A DNA stretch of 64,000 nucleotides from Pseudaminobacter salicylatoxidans (GTDB taxonomy: Bacteria > Pseudomonadota > Alphaproteobacteria > Rhizobiales > Rhizobiaceae). The notes under the pieces were generated by a model, which was not told the DNA's origin, searched no databases, and was given only the letters and a program-made list of their open reading frames with translations. Below, piece after piece: positions 15,773 to 22,775 of the stretch. The DNA is taken from assembly GCF_003148475.1 (NCBI RefSeq), contig NZ_QGGG01000012.1, positions 97,022 to 161,021 of the forward strand. The letters run 5' to 3'. Position 1 is the stretch's first letter. Each line of letters opens with the position of its first letter. A program made the position numbers and the translations under genes.

Positions 15773-16241
15773 CTACGCACCGCCTTTCGGCGCCGGCAGG
15801 AGCGGCTGCAAAGGCTCGCCAGCGTAGGCGGCTGCGATCCGGGGCAGAACATGCTCGGAAACGCTGTGGCCGTCAGGCATCTGGATATGGGCGAGGAAAG
15901 CGTCCTCGAATGTCTCGATGCCGCTATCGATGCTTTCCAGCTTCGCCTTGATGCAGAGATACAGTGCCCGCCAGCGGGACCGGCAAGCCTGTTCCCATGC
16001 AGCCATCGCAGAATCGACCGTACGGGTCTTGCCGCGGGCCGTCATGATGAACCGCTTATCCATCTGGCTCGGCAGCGGCAGGTGAAAGACAATGCGACGG
16101 CCCCCCCATCTCGAAAACAAGGATGGCGCGCGTCTGCTCCTCGAACACGCCGAAGCCGGCGGCCTTGTGCTTCCGAAGCAGGCCGTCGATCTCGCCCTTG
16201 GTCTTGGAGACGGCGACGGAAGTAGTTGCCGCATAGGCCAT
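15773..16241 (-). pseudogene. phage early gene split by a frameshift at a G7 run
   Basis: The intact gene would start at ATG 16241 (MAYAATTSVAVSKTKGEID) and read to about FEMGG, then continue in another frame as RRIVFHLPLPSQMDKRFI... to the stop at 15773. The two halves meet exactly at a run of seven C on the plus strand (16101-16107; G7 on the coding strand); six would restore one frame of about 155 aa. This may be a sequencing error, a real inactivating indel or a slippery site. The start overlaps the RecT stop codon. Homologous intact proteins are common next to RecT in rhizobial phages, function unknown. Confidence 0.8.
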
Positions 16242-17503
16242 CACGCCACCCCCATCCATTTCCGCGCCTGATCCATGAGGAAAGGCATAGCCTGATCCCG
16301 GCCGGCCGGATTTTCGATCAGTCGGGCGCATGCCTTGTAGGCGTTCTGGACGAACTCCTTGTCATCCGGCAGTTCGGACAGCCATGCCATCCGGGCCTTG
16401 TCCAGACGGTCGGCACGCTCGGCATCAGCTTCGTGGGTTGCCGCGTCGAACATGGAGGTTACGCATTCCTCGAGCAGGAACAGCTTTTTCTTCTGTTCGT
16501 CGGATAGCTCGGAGGAAGGCGCGGCCTGTTCCGTGGTTACCTGGCCGGGGTTGTCGCCTTCTTCCTTAGTGCCCGCTTCATCAGCAGGCGAAGTTTCGGC
16601 AGCGGGATCGCCTACGCTGGACATGGTGGCTGTCCCGCTGCCGTCGTCGGTGGAGGGAGCCGACGATTGGGAATTGTCTTCGGTTTGGGTGCTGGCGGGC
16701 TCGCCGTTGGGCGTTTCTCCGTCGGTGTGAGCAAACCCTTCGTGGTACTCGATCGCGTTCTGTGGCCGCCCTGCGGTCAAGCGGTCGCGTAATGACGGTT
16801 GCGGATCAGGTGCGCGGCTCAAATCATAGAGCTCGTTGTCGCGCTGCATCAGGTCGTGGATTTCCGCTGACAGAGGCAGGCGCTTGGCCAGACGGCGAAT
16901 TGCCGACTTCTTGGCCATTTCCTCCCACCACTGGACCCACGGCCCCTTATCCTTCGACCGGGAGACGCTTCTGATCTTGTCGATATCGCGCGGCGTCAGC
17001 GTTTCGACATAGACTGATCCGTCCTTCGTCTTCGCCAGCGCGAATACCTGCCGGATCGTGTCATAGTCGGGATGCTCGGCCTGCTCATAGGCGACATGCT
17101 CGCCGTCGTCATCGACCCAGGCACGGAAGGTATCGCCACCATAGACCACCTTAGCCGTGATCATGGCGATCTCGCCGGACTGGTGCATCTTCTTGATGAT
17201 GCCGCCGATCATCGGCATCCACTGGACGACATTGCCGAAGCAGACGAATGCGCCCTCGCGCTTGTCGGGCAGCAATCCATCCTGAGCAGCGCGCATTGAG
17301 GCTTCCAGAAGCGACTTGCGGTCGGCTCGCATCAATTGCGGATCACCGAGAACGGCCGTCAGCACAATCCGCTGAAAGCGCTCGGGCTTGATGTGCTCGG
17401 GCAGGGCGGCAATGAACTGGTCGCCCATGCGGGTGAGCTCGTCGCGGAATTGCTGCTGCGGAGAGACGGCGCGTCCCTCGCTGATAGGGGCGATCTGGTT
17501 CAT
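16241..17503 (-). CDS. RecT-family single-strand annealing protein
   Basis: 420 aa. The RecT domain is at about residues 15-230, with LLEASMRAAQDGLLPDKREGAFV, a WMPMIGGIIKKMHQSG motif and a WWEEMAKKSAIRRLAKRLP C-terminal signature. A long Ser/Thr/Glu-rich linker (about 245-330) and a helical C-terminal part follow. RecT coats single-stranded DNA and anneals complementary strands, working with the exonuclease encoded immediately upstream (4-bp overlap). Confidence 0.93.
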   Translation of the reverse strand: MNQIAPISEGRAVSPQQQFRDELTRMGDQFIAALPEHIKPERFQRIVLTAVLGDPQLMRADRKSLLEASMRAAQDGLLPDKREGAFVCFGNVVQWMPMIGGIIKKMHQSGEIAMITAKVVYGGDTFRAWVDDDGEHVAYEQAEHPDYDTIRQVFALAKTKDGSVYVETLTPRDIDKIRSVSRSKDKGPWVQWWEEMAKKSAIRRLAKRLPLSAEIHDLMQRDNELYDLSRAPDPQPSLRDRLTAGRPQNAIEYHEGFAHTDGETPNGEPASTQTEDNSQSSAPSTDDGSGTATMSSVGDPAAETSPADEAGTKEEGDNPGQVTTEQAAPSSELSDEQKKKLFLLEECVTSMFDAATHEADAERADRLDKARMAWLSELPDDKEFVQNAYKACARLIENPAGRDQAMPFLMDQARKWMGVA

Positions 17504-18501
17504 GCTGCCTCGCGATCTTGCTGGTCAAGGAAGGTGTCGAGCCGTTCGGCCGACCAAGTTTTCATGTGAATGGGGCGCTCCCCGCCGTCGAAGGGACGGG
17601 CGCCGGGCCATTCGTTCTTGTCGAGGCATTGCCGGATCGTGTTCAGACACCAGCGGATGGCCCGCTCGCCGCGGTCGATTGCGAAGCTGGACATCTCGAC
17701 GTGAGCCGTGTCGGGCACATCGTCGTTGAGGACATAGACGAGAACGAACGTTTCGAATGGAATGCCGAGTTCGCGGCAGACCATGCGGATCATGGCGGCC
17801 TGCAGATAATAGCCGGCGTCGAAAATCTGCCGCTCGAGAAAGTCCTCATCGAACTTGCCGGCGGTTTTCAGGTCCGCAAACACGCCATCGGCGTTCGGCA
17901 TGGCGTCGGGGCGGACCTTAAGCCAGATCCCGGTTTCCCGATCCTTCCAGCAGATCGTGCGCTCGACACGGCCGTTGAGGACACCGAGCTTGACCATTTC
18001 ATTTGTGCTGGCGTCGGCATGGATTCGCCGGATGCGCTCGATCTGGTCAGGGGTGACGACGGTCTTTCCGGCCTTGCGGACGGCATCGCGCCACTCCTGG
18101 GCGGCCTTGGTCCGGTAGTCAGGATACTCTTTCGGCCGGAGGGCAAAGCCATCCTCGAAAATCTCGTCGCCAAGCAGGAGGCAGTGAGCTGCCTTGCCGA
18201 AATCCAGCGCCTCGGAAGGCTCCTGCTCGATATGGTTCGGGTTCCATGCCCATCGCCCCCAAAACGCTTTGGGCGAGCCGCCATGAGCGGGCAGCATCCA
18301 TTTCAGGATGGACTTAGAAACGGACGGGGCGTCGAACAGGTCGGGCTTGCGGTGGTAGTCCTCGAGAGTGATCCCGGAATAGACGCCGCGCGTGGTGATC
18401 GGATTGCCGTCCCACTTCCTCTCGATGTTGGCCATCACGCGGTCGATCGGTGCAGATACGTGCTCCATCGCGTCTTGGTCGATATCAACGTGCCGGTTCA
18501 T
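17500..18501 (-). CDS. RecE-like PD-(D/E)XK exonuclease (DUF3799-type)
   Basis: 333 aa. The nuclease core is visible: His106 in FGKAAHCLL, Asp199 in KVRPDAMP, Asp210-Leu-Lys212 in FADLKTAGKFD and Tyr/Gln in AGYYLQAAM (about 229-236), matching the H-D-(D)xK-QY pattern of phage recombination exonucleases. It should resect double-stranded ends to give 3' tails for the RecT annealase downstream. ATG 18501 overlaps the upstream gene by four bases. Confidence 0.9.
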   Translation of the reverse strand: MNRHVDIDQDAMEHVSAPIDRVMANIERKWDGNPITTRGVYSGITLEDYHRKPDLFDAPSVSKSILKWMLPAHGGSPKAFWGRWAWNPNHIEQEPSEALDFGKAAHCLLLGDEIFEDGFALRPKEYPDYRTKAAQEWRDAVRKAGKTVVTPDQIERIRRIHADASTNEMVKLGVLNGRVERTICWKDRETGIWLKVRPDAMPNADGVFADLKTAGKFDEDFLERQIFDAGYYLQAAMIRMVCRELGIPFETFVLVYVLNDDVPDTAHVEMSSFAIDRGERAIRWCLNTIRQCLDKNEWPGARPFDGGERPIHMKTWSAERLDTFLDQQDREAA

Positions 18502-18683
18502 GCTGCTTCTCCCATGCGAAAGGCTTCGAAGACACGCAGGCAGGCTTTGGCCTCCGCGTAGTGCTGGTCACGGTTTTGCTGGGGCATCGTTTCGAAGCGG
18601 CGTCGGGCCTTGTCCGGGTCGCGCTCACGGCTGAACTCCCGGAAAATGGCGAAGGCCGCTTCGTGGATCGGGTCGCCGTTCAT
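18498..18683 (-). CDS. small hypothetical phage protein
   Basis: 61 aa, helical and charged (AAFAIFREFSRERDPDKARRRFETMPQQNRD). Start ATG 18683 overlaps the end of the small membrane protein gene by four bases and the stop overlaps the exonuclease start. The long upstream extension of this frame is antisense-like and rejected. Confidence 0.7.
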   Translation of the reverse strand: MNGDPIHEAAFAIFREFSRERDPDKARRRFETMPQQNRDQHYAEAKACLRVFEAFRMGEAA

Positions 18684-18817
18684 TGCGCAAAAACCCCAAT
18701 CCAAAGGCCGGCACCGATCAGAAAGACCGTGATCGAAATGCCAGCGATGATGTCGGTGATGGTGCCGGCGAACGTGGCCGGCTCGTCTGGTGAAGGAGTG
18801 CGGAGGAGGCGGGACAT
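18680..18817 (-). CDS. small single-pass membrane protein
   Basis: 45 aa with one hydrophobic segment (TITDIIAGISITVFLIGAGL) in its C-terminal half. It is coupled to both neighbours (TGATG overlap with the gene upstream, 4-bp overlap with the gene downstream), which argues that it is translated. Function unknown. Confidence 0.65.
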   Translation of the reverse strand: MSRLLRTPSPDEPATFAGTITDIIAGISITVFLIGAGLWIGVFAQ

Positions 18818-19614
18818 CACGCGGCCCTCGCCATGCAGTCCTTGCACATGGGCGCAAAGAGTTCGGATTGACGGCTGTCGCGGCGAGGGAAGGTATCGCC
18901 CCAGCCGAAGCCGTGAAGACGCTTGGCCTCTGCCTCCAGTTCGGAAAGCCACTTGCCCCACTCTGGATAGAGCGCAGCAGCTTCGGCCCGTTCGCCACTC
19001 GTCTGCATCGTGCCGCACATGCACTCGCCGGAGCGGCAAAGCTGGACAGATACCGGGTTGATCGGGGTGCGACGGCTTTCGAGATAGGCGTCCCGGCTGT
19101 CCTGGTCCCAATCGTAGATCAGGCTGAGCCATATGTTGTTCGGTGCCGCCGGATCGCTCCGCCAGACCTGCAGGTTCTTCTTGCGATTTTCGCTTTCGTC
19201 CTTGCGGGCGCCATTGATGAGCAGGATGCGAACATCGCGCCGACGCTGGCGAATGAACTTCGACACCGCCTTGCGGAAAGGCGTGGCTTTCAGGACGCGA
19301 TACGCAAAACCATGCGCCCCGATGCCTTTGCCGAAGAAGCCCTTGCGGAGAACGTAATCCTCATAGGCCGTGCCAGCGTCGGCCTCGACGTAATCACCGA
19401 GCTTGCCATAGGTGTCGCGGACGAACTCAGTCGTCTGAGGGATGCCGCAGCGGGTGTTCCCGTGCATCACCATGTCGATCTTGACGCCCAGTTCGCGGGC
19501 GACCTGATCGGACGCGGCGCTGTCCTTGCCGCCAGAAACCATCGAGACGATGTGCGTCGGGCTGAACTGGTCGATTGCCTGCCGCAGGATCGCGGCGCTC
19601 TTGTCGATGAGCAT
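18817..19614 (-). CDS. PAPS-reductase-like ATP-pyrophosphatase-fold protein
   Basis: 265 aa. A PP-loop SGGKDS at residues 27-32 is followed by the family HGNTRCGIPQTTEFV segment. Later conserved elements are RILLINGARKDES and a C-terminal cysteine cluster (CRSGECMCG, CKDCM) that could hold an iron-sulfur cluster or zinc. Phage members of this superfamily resemble DndC and may act in DNA phosphorothioation or in tRNA or base modification; true sulfate assimilation is unlikely in this setting. GTG 19617 is an alternative start. Confidence 0.85.
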   Translation of the reverse strand: MLIDKSAAILRQAIDQFSPTHIVSMVSGGKDSAASDQVARELGVKIDMVMHGNTRCGIPQTTEFVRDTYGKLGDYVEADAGTAYEDYVLRKGFFGKGIGAHGFAYRVLKATPFRKAVSKFIRQRRRDVRILLINGARKDESENRKKNLQVWRSDPAAPNNIWLSLIYDWDQDSRDAYLESRRTPINPVSVQLCRSGECMCGTMQTSGERAEAAALYPEWGKWLSELEAEAKRLHGFGWGDTFPRRDSRQSELFAPMCKDCMARAA

Positions 19615-19829
19615 CACGCCGTCTCCTTAGTCTGGTTGCCTTCGACTACGAGTGAAGCAAGGAACTGGTCGGCTTCCGCCGCGACGTTCCGTGCGCGCTC
19701 GACGCGTTCCCACTGGCTCTTGCCAAGGCCGGACTGATACCGGACGGCTTCCAGCAATCGGGCGAGGTCGGTGATCGAACGGATGGCCGCACAAAGGTGG
19801 CTGTCCATTTTGGAGAGACGGTCCGACAT
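19614..19829 (-). CDS. small helical phage protein
   Basis: 71 aa, predicted mostly helical (RSITDLARLLEAVRYQSG, RARNVAAEADQFLASL). ATG 19829 or GTG 19832; both overlap the stop of the upstream gene. No recognised family. Confidence 0.62.
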   Translation of the reverse strand: MSDRLSKMDSHLCAAIRSITDLARLLEAVRYQSGLGKSQWERVERARNVAAEADQFLASLVVEGNQTKETA

Positions 19830-20053
19830 CACACTGCCTCCTGGCTCTGGCCGAGGGCGGCCTTGATGGATGCATTGAGGCGGGCGCGGGTCAGCGCGTC
19901 GGTCGCCTCAGTGTGAGTGGGATGGCTGGAAACGTGCCGGTATCCGTCATCGGACAGGCGCAGCACCTTGTGCTCGGTCGGGCGACCAACCTTGGTGTAG
20001 CTGCCGGTTCCCCAGCGCTCGAATTCGACAAGAGCGGCTTCGAGGTCGAACAT
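19829..20053 (-). CDS. hypothetical phage early protein
   Basis: 74 aa. It begins MFDLEAALVEFERWGTGSY and contains a basic, polar middle (KVLRLSDDGYRHVSSHPTH). The start overlaps the stop of the upstream gene by one base. Function unknown. Confidence 0.62.
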   Translation of the reverse strand: MFDLEAALVEFERWGTGSYTKVGRPTEHKVLRLSDDGYRHVSSHPTHTEATDALTRARLNASIKAALGQSQEAV

Positions 20054-20349
20054 CAGAACACCTCCCGCGCCATCTGGTGGAGCCGGTCGCCACGCGAACA
20101 CGCACGGTCGAAATCCGGGTATTCCGGCTCTTCCTCGACCTCATCCGCGATGAACTCGTCGGTCACGTCCCTGCAGGTGCCTTCGACGGCGTTGAACCGG
20201 ACCACCGAATAATCGGTCTGGTCGCTGTTCAGGTCCTTGGCGATGCCATCGGCTTCGCGGCGGGAGTAGGCGACGAGGGCATCGATATGCTCGCCGGCGA
20301 AGATCCAGTGATCGCTGTCGGTCAGCAGTGGGGCGGTGCGGGCAGCCAT
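20053..20349 (-). CDS. hypothetical acidic phage protein
   Basis: 98 aa, with an acidic C-terminal half (DEFIADEVEEEPEYPDFD). The start MAARTAPLLTDSDHW at 20349 sits just after the stop of the upstream gene. No family recognised. Confidence 0.62.
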   Translation of the reverse strand: MAARTAPLLTDSDHWIFAGEHIDALVAYSRREADGIAKDLNSDQTDYSVVRFNAVEGTCRDVTDEFIADEVEEEPEYPDFDRACSRGDRLHQMAREVF

Positions 20350-20350
20350 C

Positions 20351-20635
20351 TCAGCGGCCCTCCGCCTTGGCAATTGCGGCGCGCCAGCTAGCCAGCGTTT
20401 CGTTGTCCTCGCCATCATGGAAGGCAACCGCCTCTTTCAGAGCGACCAGCAAATCCGGCGCGGCGGAGATCAGGCGGGCGTTGGCTTCGCCTTGGTCTGT
20501 CCTGCCGCTACCTTCGCCGCCGTATGCGACTGCTATGTTTGGATCTATCAGGTGTCCAAATCCCAGTCGGCCAGCGTAGGTCCACGGCCCCGGAGTGCGC
20601 TCCTGCTTGCTCTTTTGTTTGGTGATTGCGTTCAT
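20351..20635 (-). CDS. phage protein with ARLISAAPDLL motif
   Basis: 94 aa. The combination TPGPWTYAGRLGF near residue 15 and ANARLISAAPDLLVALKEAV near residue 55 is a very common phage small-protein signature of unknown function. ATG 20635 has GGAGGG upstream. A hairpin lies upstream of its ribosome site (20669-20684). Confidence 0.78.
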   Translation of the reverse strand: MNAITKQKSKQERTPGPWTYAGRLGFGHLIDPNIAVAYGGEGSGRTDQGEANARLISAAPDLLVALKEAVAFHDGEDNETLASWRAAIAKAEGR

Positions 20636-20668
20636 CTCACCCTCCAATTGTTGGAAGCATTCGGGAAA

Positions 20669-20684
20669 CCCGCCCAGAGGCGGG
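20669..20684. promoter_or_regulatory. intergenic hairpin in the leftward early operon
   Basis: CCCGCC/GGCGGG with a CAGA loop in the 60-bp gap between the genes ending at 20697 and starting at 20635. No T tract; possibly a transcript-stability or attenuation element. Confidence 0.45.
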
Positions 20685-20696
20685 AAACCGGAAGGC

Positions 20697-21263
20697 TCAG
20701 GCCGGTGCTTTCTGGAGTGGTTGGATCATGCTGCGGTCACGACGATCACTTGCTTGATCGTCGGCGCTCTTGACGTTGAAGACGTCCGAGAGAAGGCGGT
20801 TGACCGTCTCGTGCAGTTCGCCGCGAAGTTTGTCCTTGAGCGATCCGCCAAGGTTGACGACGTGTTGCTTCATCTCGCCTCGGAAGTCGGCGGCGACCAA
20901 CTGTGTCATCATCCATTCGGCGCGGGTCAGTTCGGCGCCATATCCGTTTGACGGCTTCCCCTGCCTGTCGACCTTGGCGTTCCAGTAGCCGCCGATCAGC
21001 TTTTCCAGTTCGGCCCGGATCGTGGTCTTTTCGCCCTTCTGCTGGCCGAAGCTGTCGACCTTGCAATATTCGCGCTCAAGGCCATTCGAGATGGCGAGTT
21101 CGATCTCGCTGCGAATGCGCGCTTCGGCGACTTCCTTCCAGAGCTTCTCAACGCGGCCGTCAAAGGCGCGCTTGGCGCGGTCATAGAGAGTTTCATCGCC
21201 AATCAGCTTGTCGGCGACCTCCGCAATGATGGCGTCCTCAATGCGTGCTTGGTTCAGTTCCAT
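20697..21263 (-). CDS. hypothetical phage protein, first gene of the leftward operon
   Basis: 188 aa, largely helical and charged (RIEDAIIAEVADKLIGDETLYDRAKRAF; GGYWNAKVDRQGKPS in the centre; MTQLVAADFRGEMKQHV later). ATG 21263 is chosen because GGAGGG precedes it with good spacing. It is the promoter-proximal gene of the recombination operon, which suggests an early DNA-transaction role, but I recognise no family. Confidence 0.72.
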   Translation of the reverse strand: MELNQARIEDAIIAEVADKLIGDETLYDRAKRAFDGRVEKLWKEVAEARIRSEIELAISNGLEREYCKVDSFGQQKGEKTTIRAELEKLIGGYWNAKVDRQGKPSNGYGAELTRAEWMMTQLVAADFRGEMKQHVVNLGGSLKDKLRGELHETVNRLLSDVFNVKSADDQASDRRDRSMIQPLQKAPA

Positions 21264-21454
21264 TCCCATTCCCTCCAATTGATCGGCAGCGTCTGCTCGA
21301 GGCCCGGAACACCGCCGGTTGACCCGGGCGGTGGTTCACATCTCGACCTCCTTGCCCGCTGTGGTTCTGTTCAGGTCGCAACCAGATCGGCCGGGGCTTC
21401 TTCGTGGTGGCGATGCCAGATCAGGCTGGTGCCGTCTTCGTGGCTTGCGTGCTG

Positions 21455-21483
21455 ATAGTGCATCCCATTCACATAATGGTCAA
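21455..21483 (-). promoter_or_regulatory. putative leftward early promoter
   Basis: On the minus strand TTGACC (21478-21483), a 17-bp spacer and CACTAT (21455-21460). The -35 is good, the -10 weak. The layout mirrors the rightward candidate at 26833-26861. It would drive the operon starting at 21263. Confidence 0.4.
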
Positions 21484-21491
21484 GCCGAAAA

Positions 21492-21506
21492 GTGAATGTG
21501 ATGAAC
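21492..21506. promoter_or_regulatory. shared operator-like word, copy 1
   Basis: GTGAATGTGATGAAC, the exact reverse complement of GTTCATCACATTCAC at 26844-26858. A 15-bp exact match between the two early control regions suggests binding by the same phage repressor. Confidence 0.55.
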
Positions 21507-21547
21507 ATTTATTTTGACGAGCACGGAATCGATGCCTAAAAGGGGGC

Positions 21548-22369
21548 ATGTCAAAAACAGCAAGCGACGCCCTGGAGCGTCACTATCGGGCGCGGCGCAC
21601 CCGCAAGATTGTGATCGGGCGCTGTGTTCTCGCGGAAATGTCAGAGCGGCGAAGATCCGACTGGAAACCGTCTCTCGAATTGATGCGCCTGCGCGAGATC
21701 GAAGCGATTATTTTCCACCGTCACGGTTCAATCCTTCCGGAAACGGACGATGCCGATCTCTACATTGAGGCGGCAGCTTTCGCCCAATCGGATCAAAATA
21801 TGATCGACTGGTGCCGGAAATGGGCACCGTGGGCCGGCGAGGAGATCGTTGGACCAATTGTCGAGCAGGCGAAGAAGCGTAGCCGCATGATGCGAGCGGA
21901 CGGGGTAGCCGGTCTGCTCAGAGTGACGATGAAGGAGCGCGATGACCTCGACCTCAAGACAATCGGCGCATGCGATATGGCGAAAGGCGACCGACTTGCG
22001 CTAGCGAAGGAGCGGAAACGGGCGCGCGATCGCAAGCGGATGCAGAAAAAGCGGTCTGGGAAAAGCCGTAAGGATCGCCAGACCTATGAGGCCGAATCTG
22101 CCGAAACATTGAAACCATGGGAGGCCGAAGGGATCAGCCGAAGAACGTGGTATCGCAGGCGTGGCACAAGTGTGTCGCGAGTAGATATATATACTATTGG
22201 CGACATACCTGTGCCAACGGCCGAAAAGTATGCGCCACCGGTCCCATCGGCCTCGGGGCAAAATACGGACGGCGCAGCCGACCGTTGCGCGGGTCTGGGG
22301 GATCATCCCCCAGCGGGGCGCCAAGGGGCGGAGCCCCATGGGAGCGGCGACAATGAGGCGGCCGCGTAA
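21548..22369 (+). CDS. hypothetical rhizobial prophage protein with internal DNA dyad
   Basis: 273 aa. The N-terminal half contains a FHRHGSILPETDDADLYIE segment found in many rhizobial mobile-element proteins; a very basic stretch (KERKRARDRKRMQKKRSGK, about 155-175) and an SRRTWYRRR helix-turn-helix-like motif (about 197-205) suggest DNA binding. The C-terminal tail after residue 205 is low-complexity and its DNA holds a 23-bp-arm dyad (22162-22216) and a 9-bp-arm palindrome (22295-22313). AAGGGGG precedes ATG 21548. It could be a replication or transcription factor acting on its own gene. Confidence 0.75.
   Translation: MSKTASDALERHYRARRTRKIVIGRCVLAEMSERRRSDWKPSLELMRLREIEAIIFHRHGSILPETDDADLYIEAAAFAQSDQNMIDWCRKWAPWAGEEIVGPIVEQAKKRSRMMRADGVAGLLRVTMKERDDLDLKTIGACDMAKGDRLALAKERKRARDRKRMQKKRSGKSRKDRQTYEAESAETLKPWEAEGISRRTWYRRRGTSVSRVDIYTIGDIPVPTAEKYAPPVPSASGQNTDGAADRCAGLGDHPPAGRQGAEPHGSGDNEAAA
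22162..22216. repeat. 23-bp-arm inverted repeat around an AT core
   Basis: Arms 22162-22184 and 22194-22216 match at 19 of 23 positions (TGGCACA.GT.TGTCGC.A.TAG and its complement) around ATATATATA. It lies within coding sequence but has the design of an operator, centromere-like or origin element. Confidence 0.85.
22295..22313. repeat. perfect palindrome CTGGGGGAT-C-ATCCCCCAG
   Basis: Two 9-bp arms separated by one base, within the low-complexity 3' end of the gene at 21548, followed by another GC-rich foldable stretch (GGGGC...GCCCC, about 22315-22335). It could attenuate transcription into the DUF6074 gene. Confidence 0.8.
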
Positions 22370-22665
22370 TGGAAAGGCAGATGGACCTATTCGATATCAG
22401 GGTCGGTGCCGAGATCGTAGCGTTCCCCATCGATCGGCAACTTGTGCGTGTTCGCCGTACCGCGCGGCAACTCGAGCAGCGGACAGGTGCGTTGGCTGAA
22501 AAGTTCTGGAAGACGGAATGTAACCGGCTCTACGCGAGGCTCCAGGTGCAGGGTTTGGAGCATGCCGAAATAAAAGCCGAGCTCGACCGATTTGCGGATG
22601 CCGTTCGTATCGAGATGGAGCGGGCGTTGTTGGCAAGACGCGCGAAAGAAATTCAGGCAGGCTGA
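22369..22665 (+). CDS. DUF6074 family protein
   Basis: 98 aa with the DUF6074 arrangement: an N-terminal IVAFPIDRQLVRVRRTARQL, a helix with EKFWKTECNRLYARL, and a C-terminal FADAVRIEMERALL. The family is rhizobial, often plasmid- or phage-borne, with no proven function. Its start ATG shares a base with the stop of the preceding gene (TAATG), so the two are co-translated. Confidence 0.85.
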   Translation: MERQMDLFDIRVGAEIVAFPIDRQLVRVRRTARQLEQRTGALAEKFWKTECNRLYARLQVQGLEHAEIKAELDRFADAVRIEMERALLARRAKEIQAG

Positions 22666-22775
22666 AACGTAGAAAGGAAGGCACAATGACGGGCTGGACT
22701 CATGGCTCATCAGGTGGTTCCCTATCGGCTAGAAGGTGCCAAGGGACGGCGCCTTGCGCGGGGGGTGTAAACGCA

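Larger units (their letters stand above)
21264..21547. promoter_or_regulatory. divergent early control region 1
   Basis: No gene is convincing in these 284 bases. The region separates the leftward recombination operon from the rightward gene at 21548. It contains a leftward promoter candidate (21455-21483) and TTCAC-type words, one of which (21492-21506) recurs at 26844-26858. Confidence 0.55.

Noticed and set aside
21371..21463. 30-codon minus-strand ORF in early control region 1 (starts MHYQHASHED)
   Set aside because: Its start codon abuts the -10 of the proposed leftward promoter, so it would lie upstream of the transcript start; no ribosome site.
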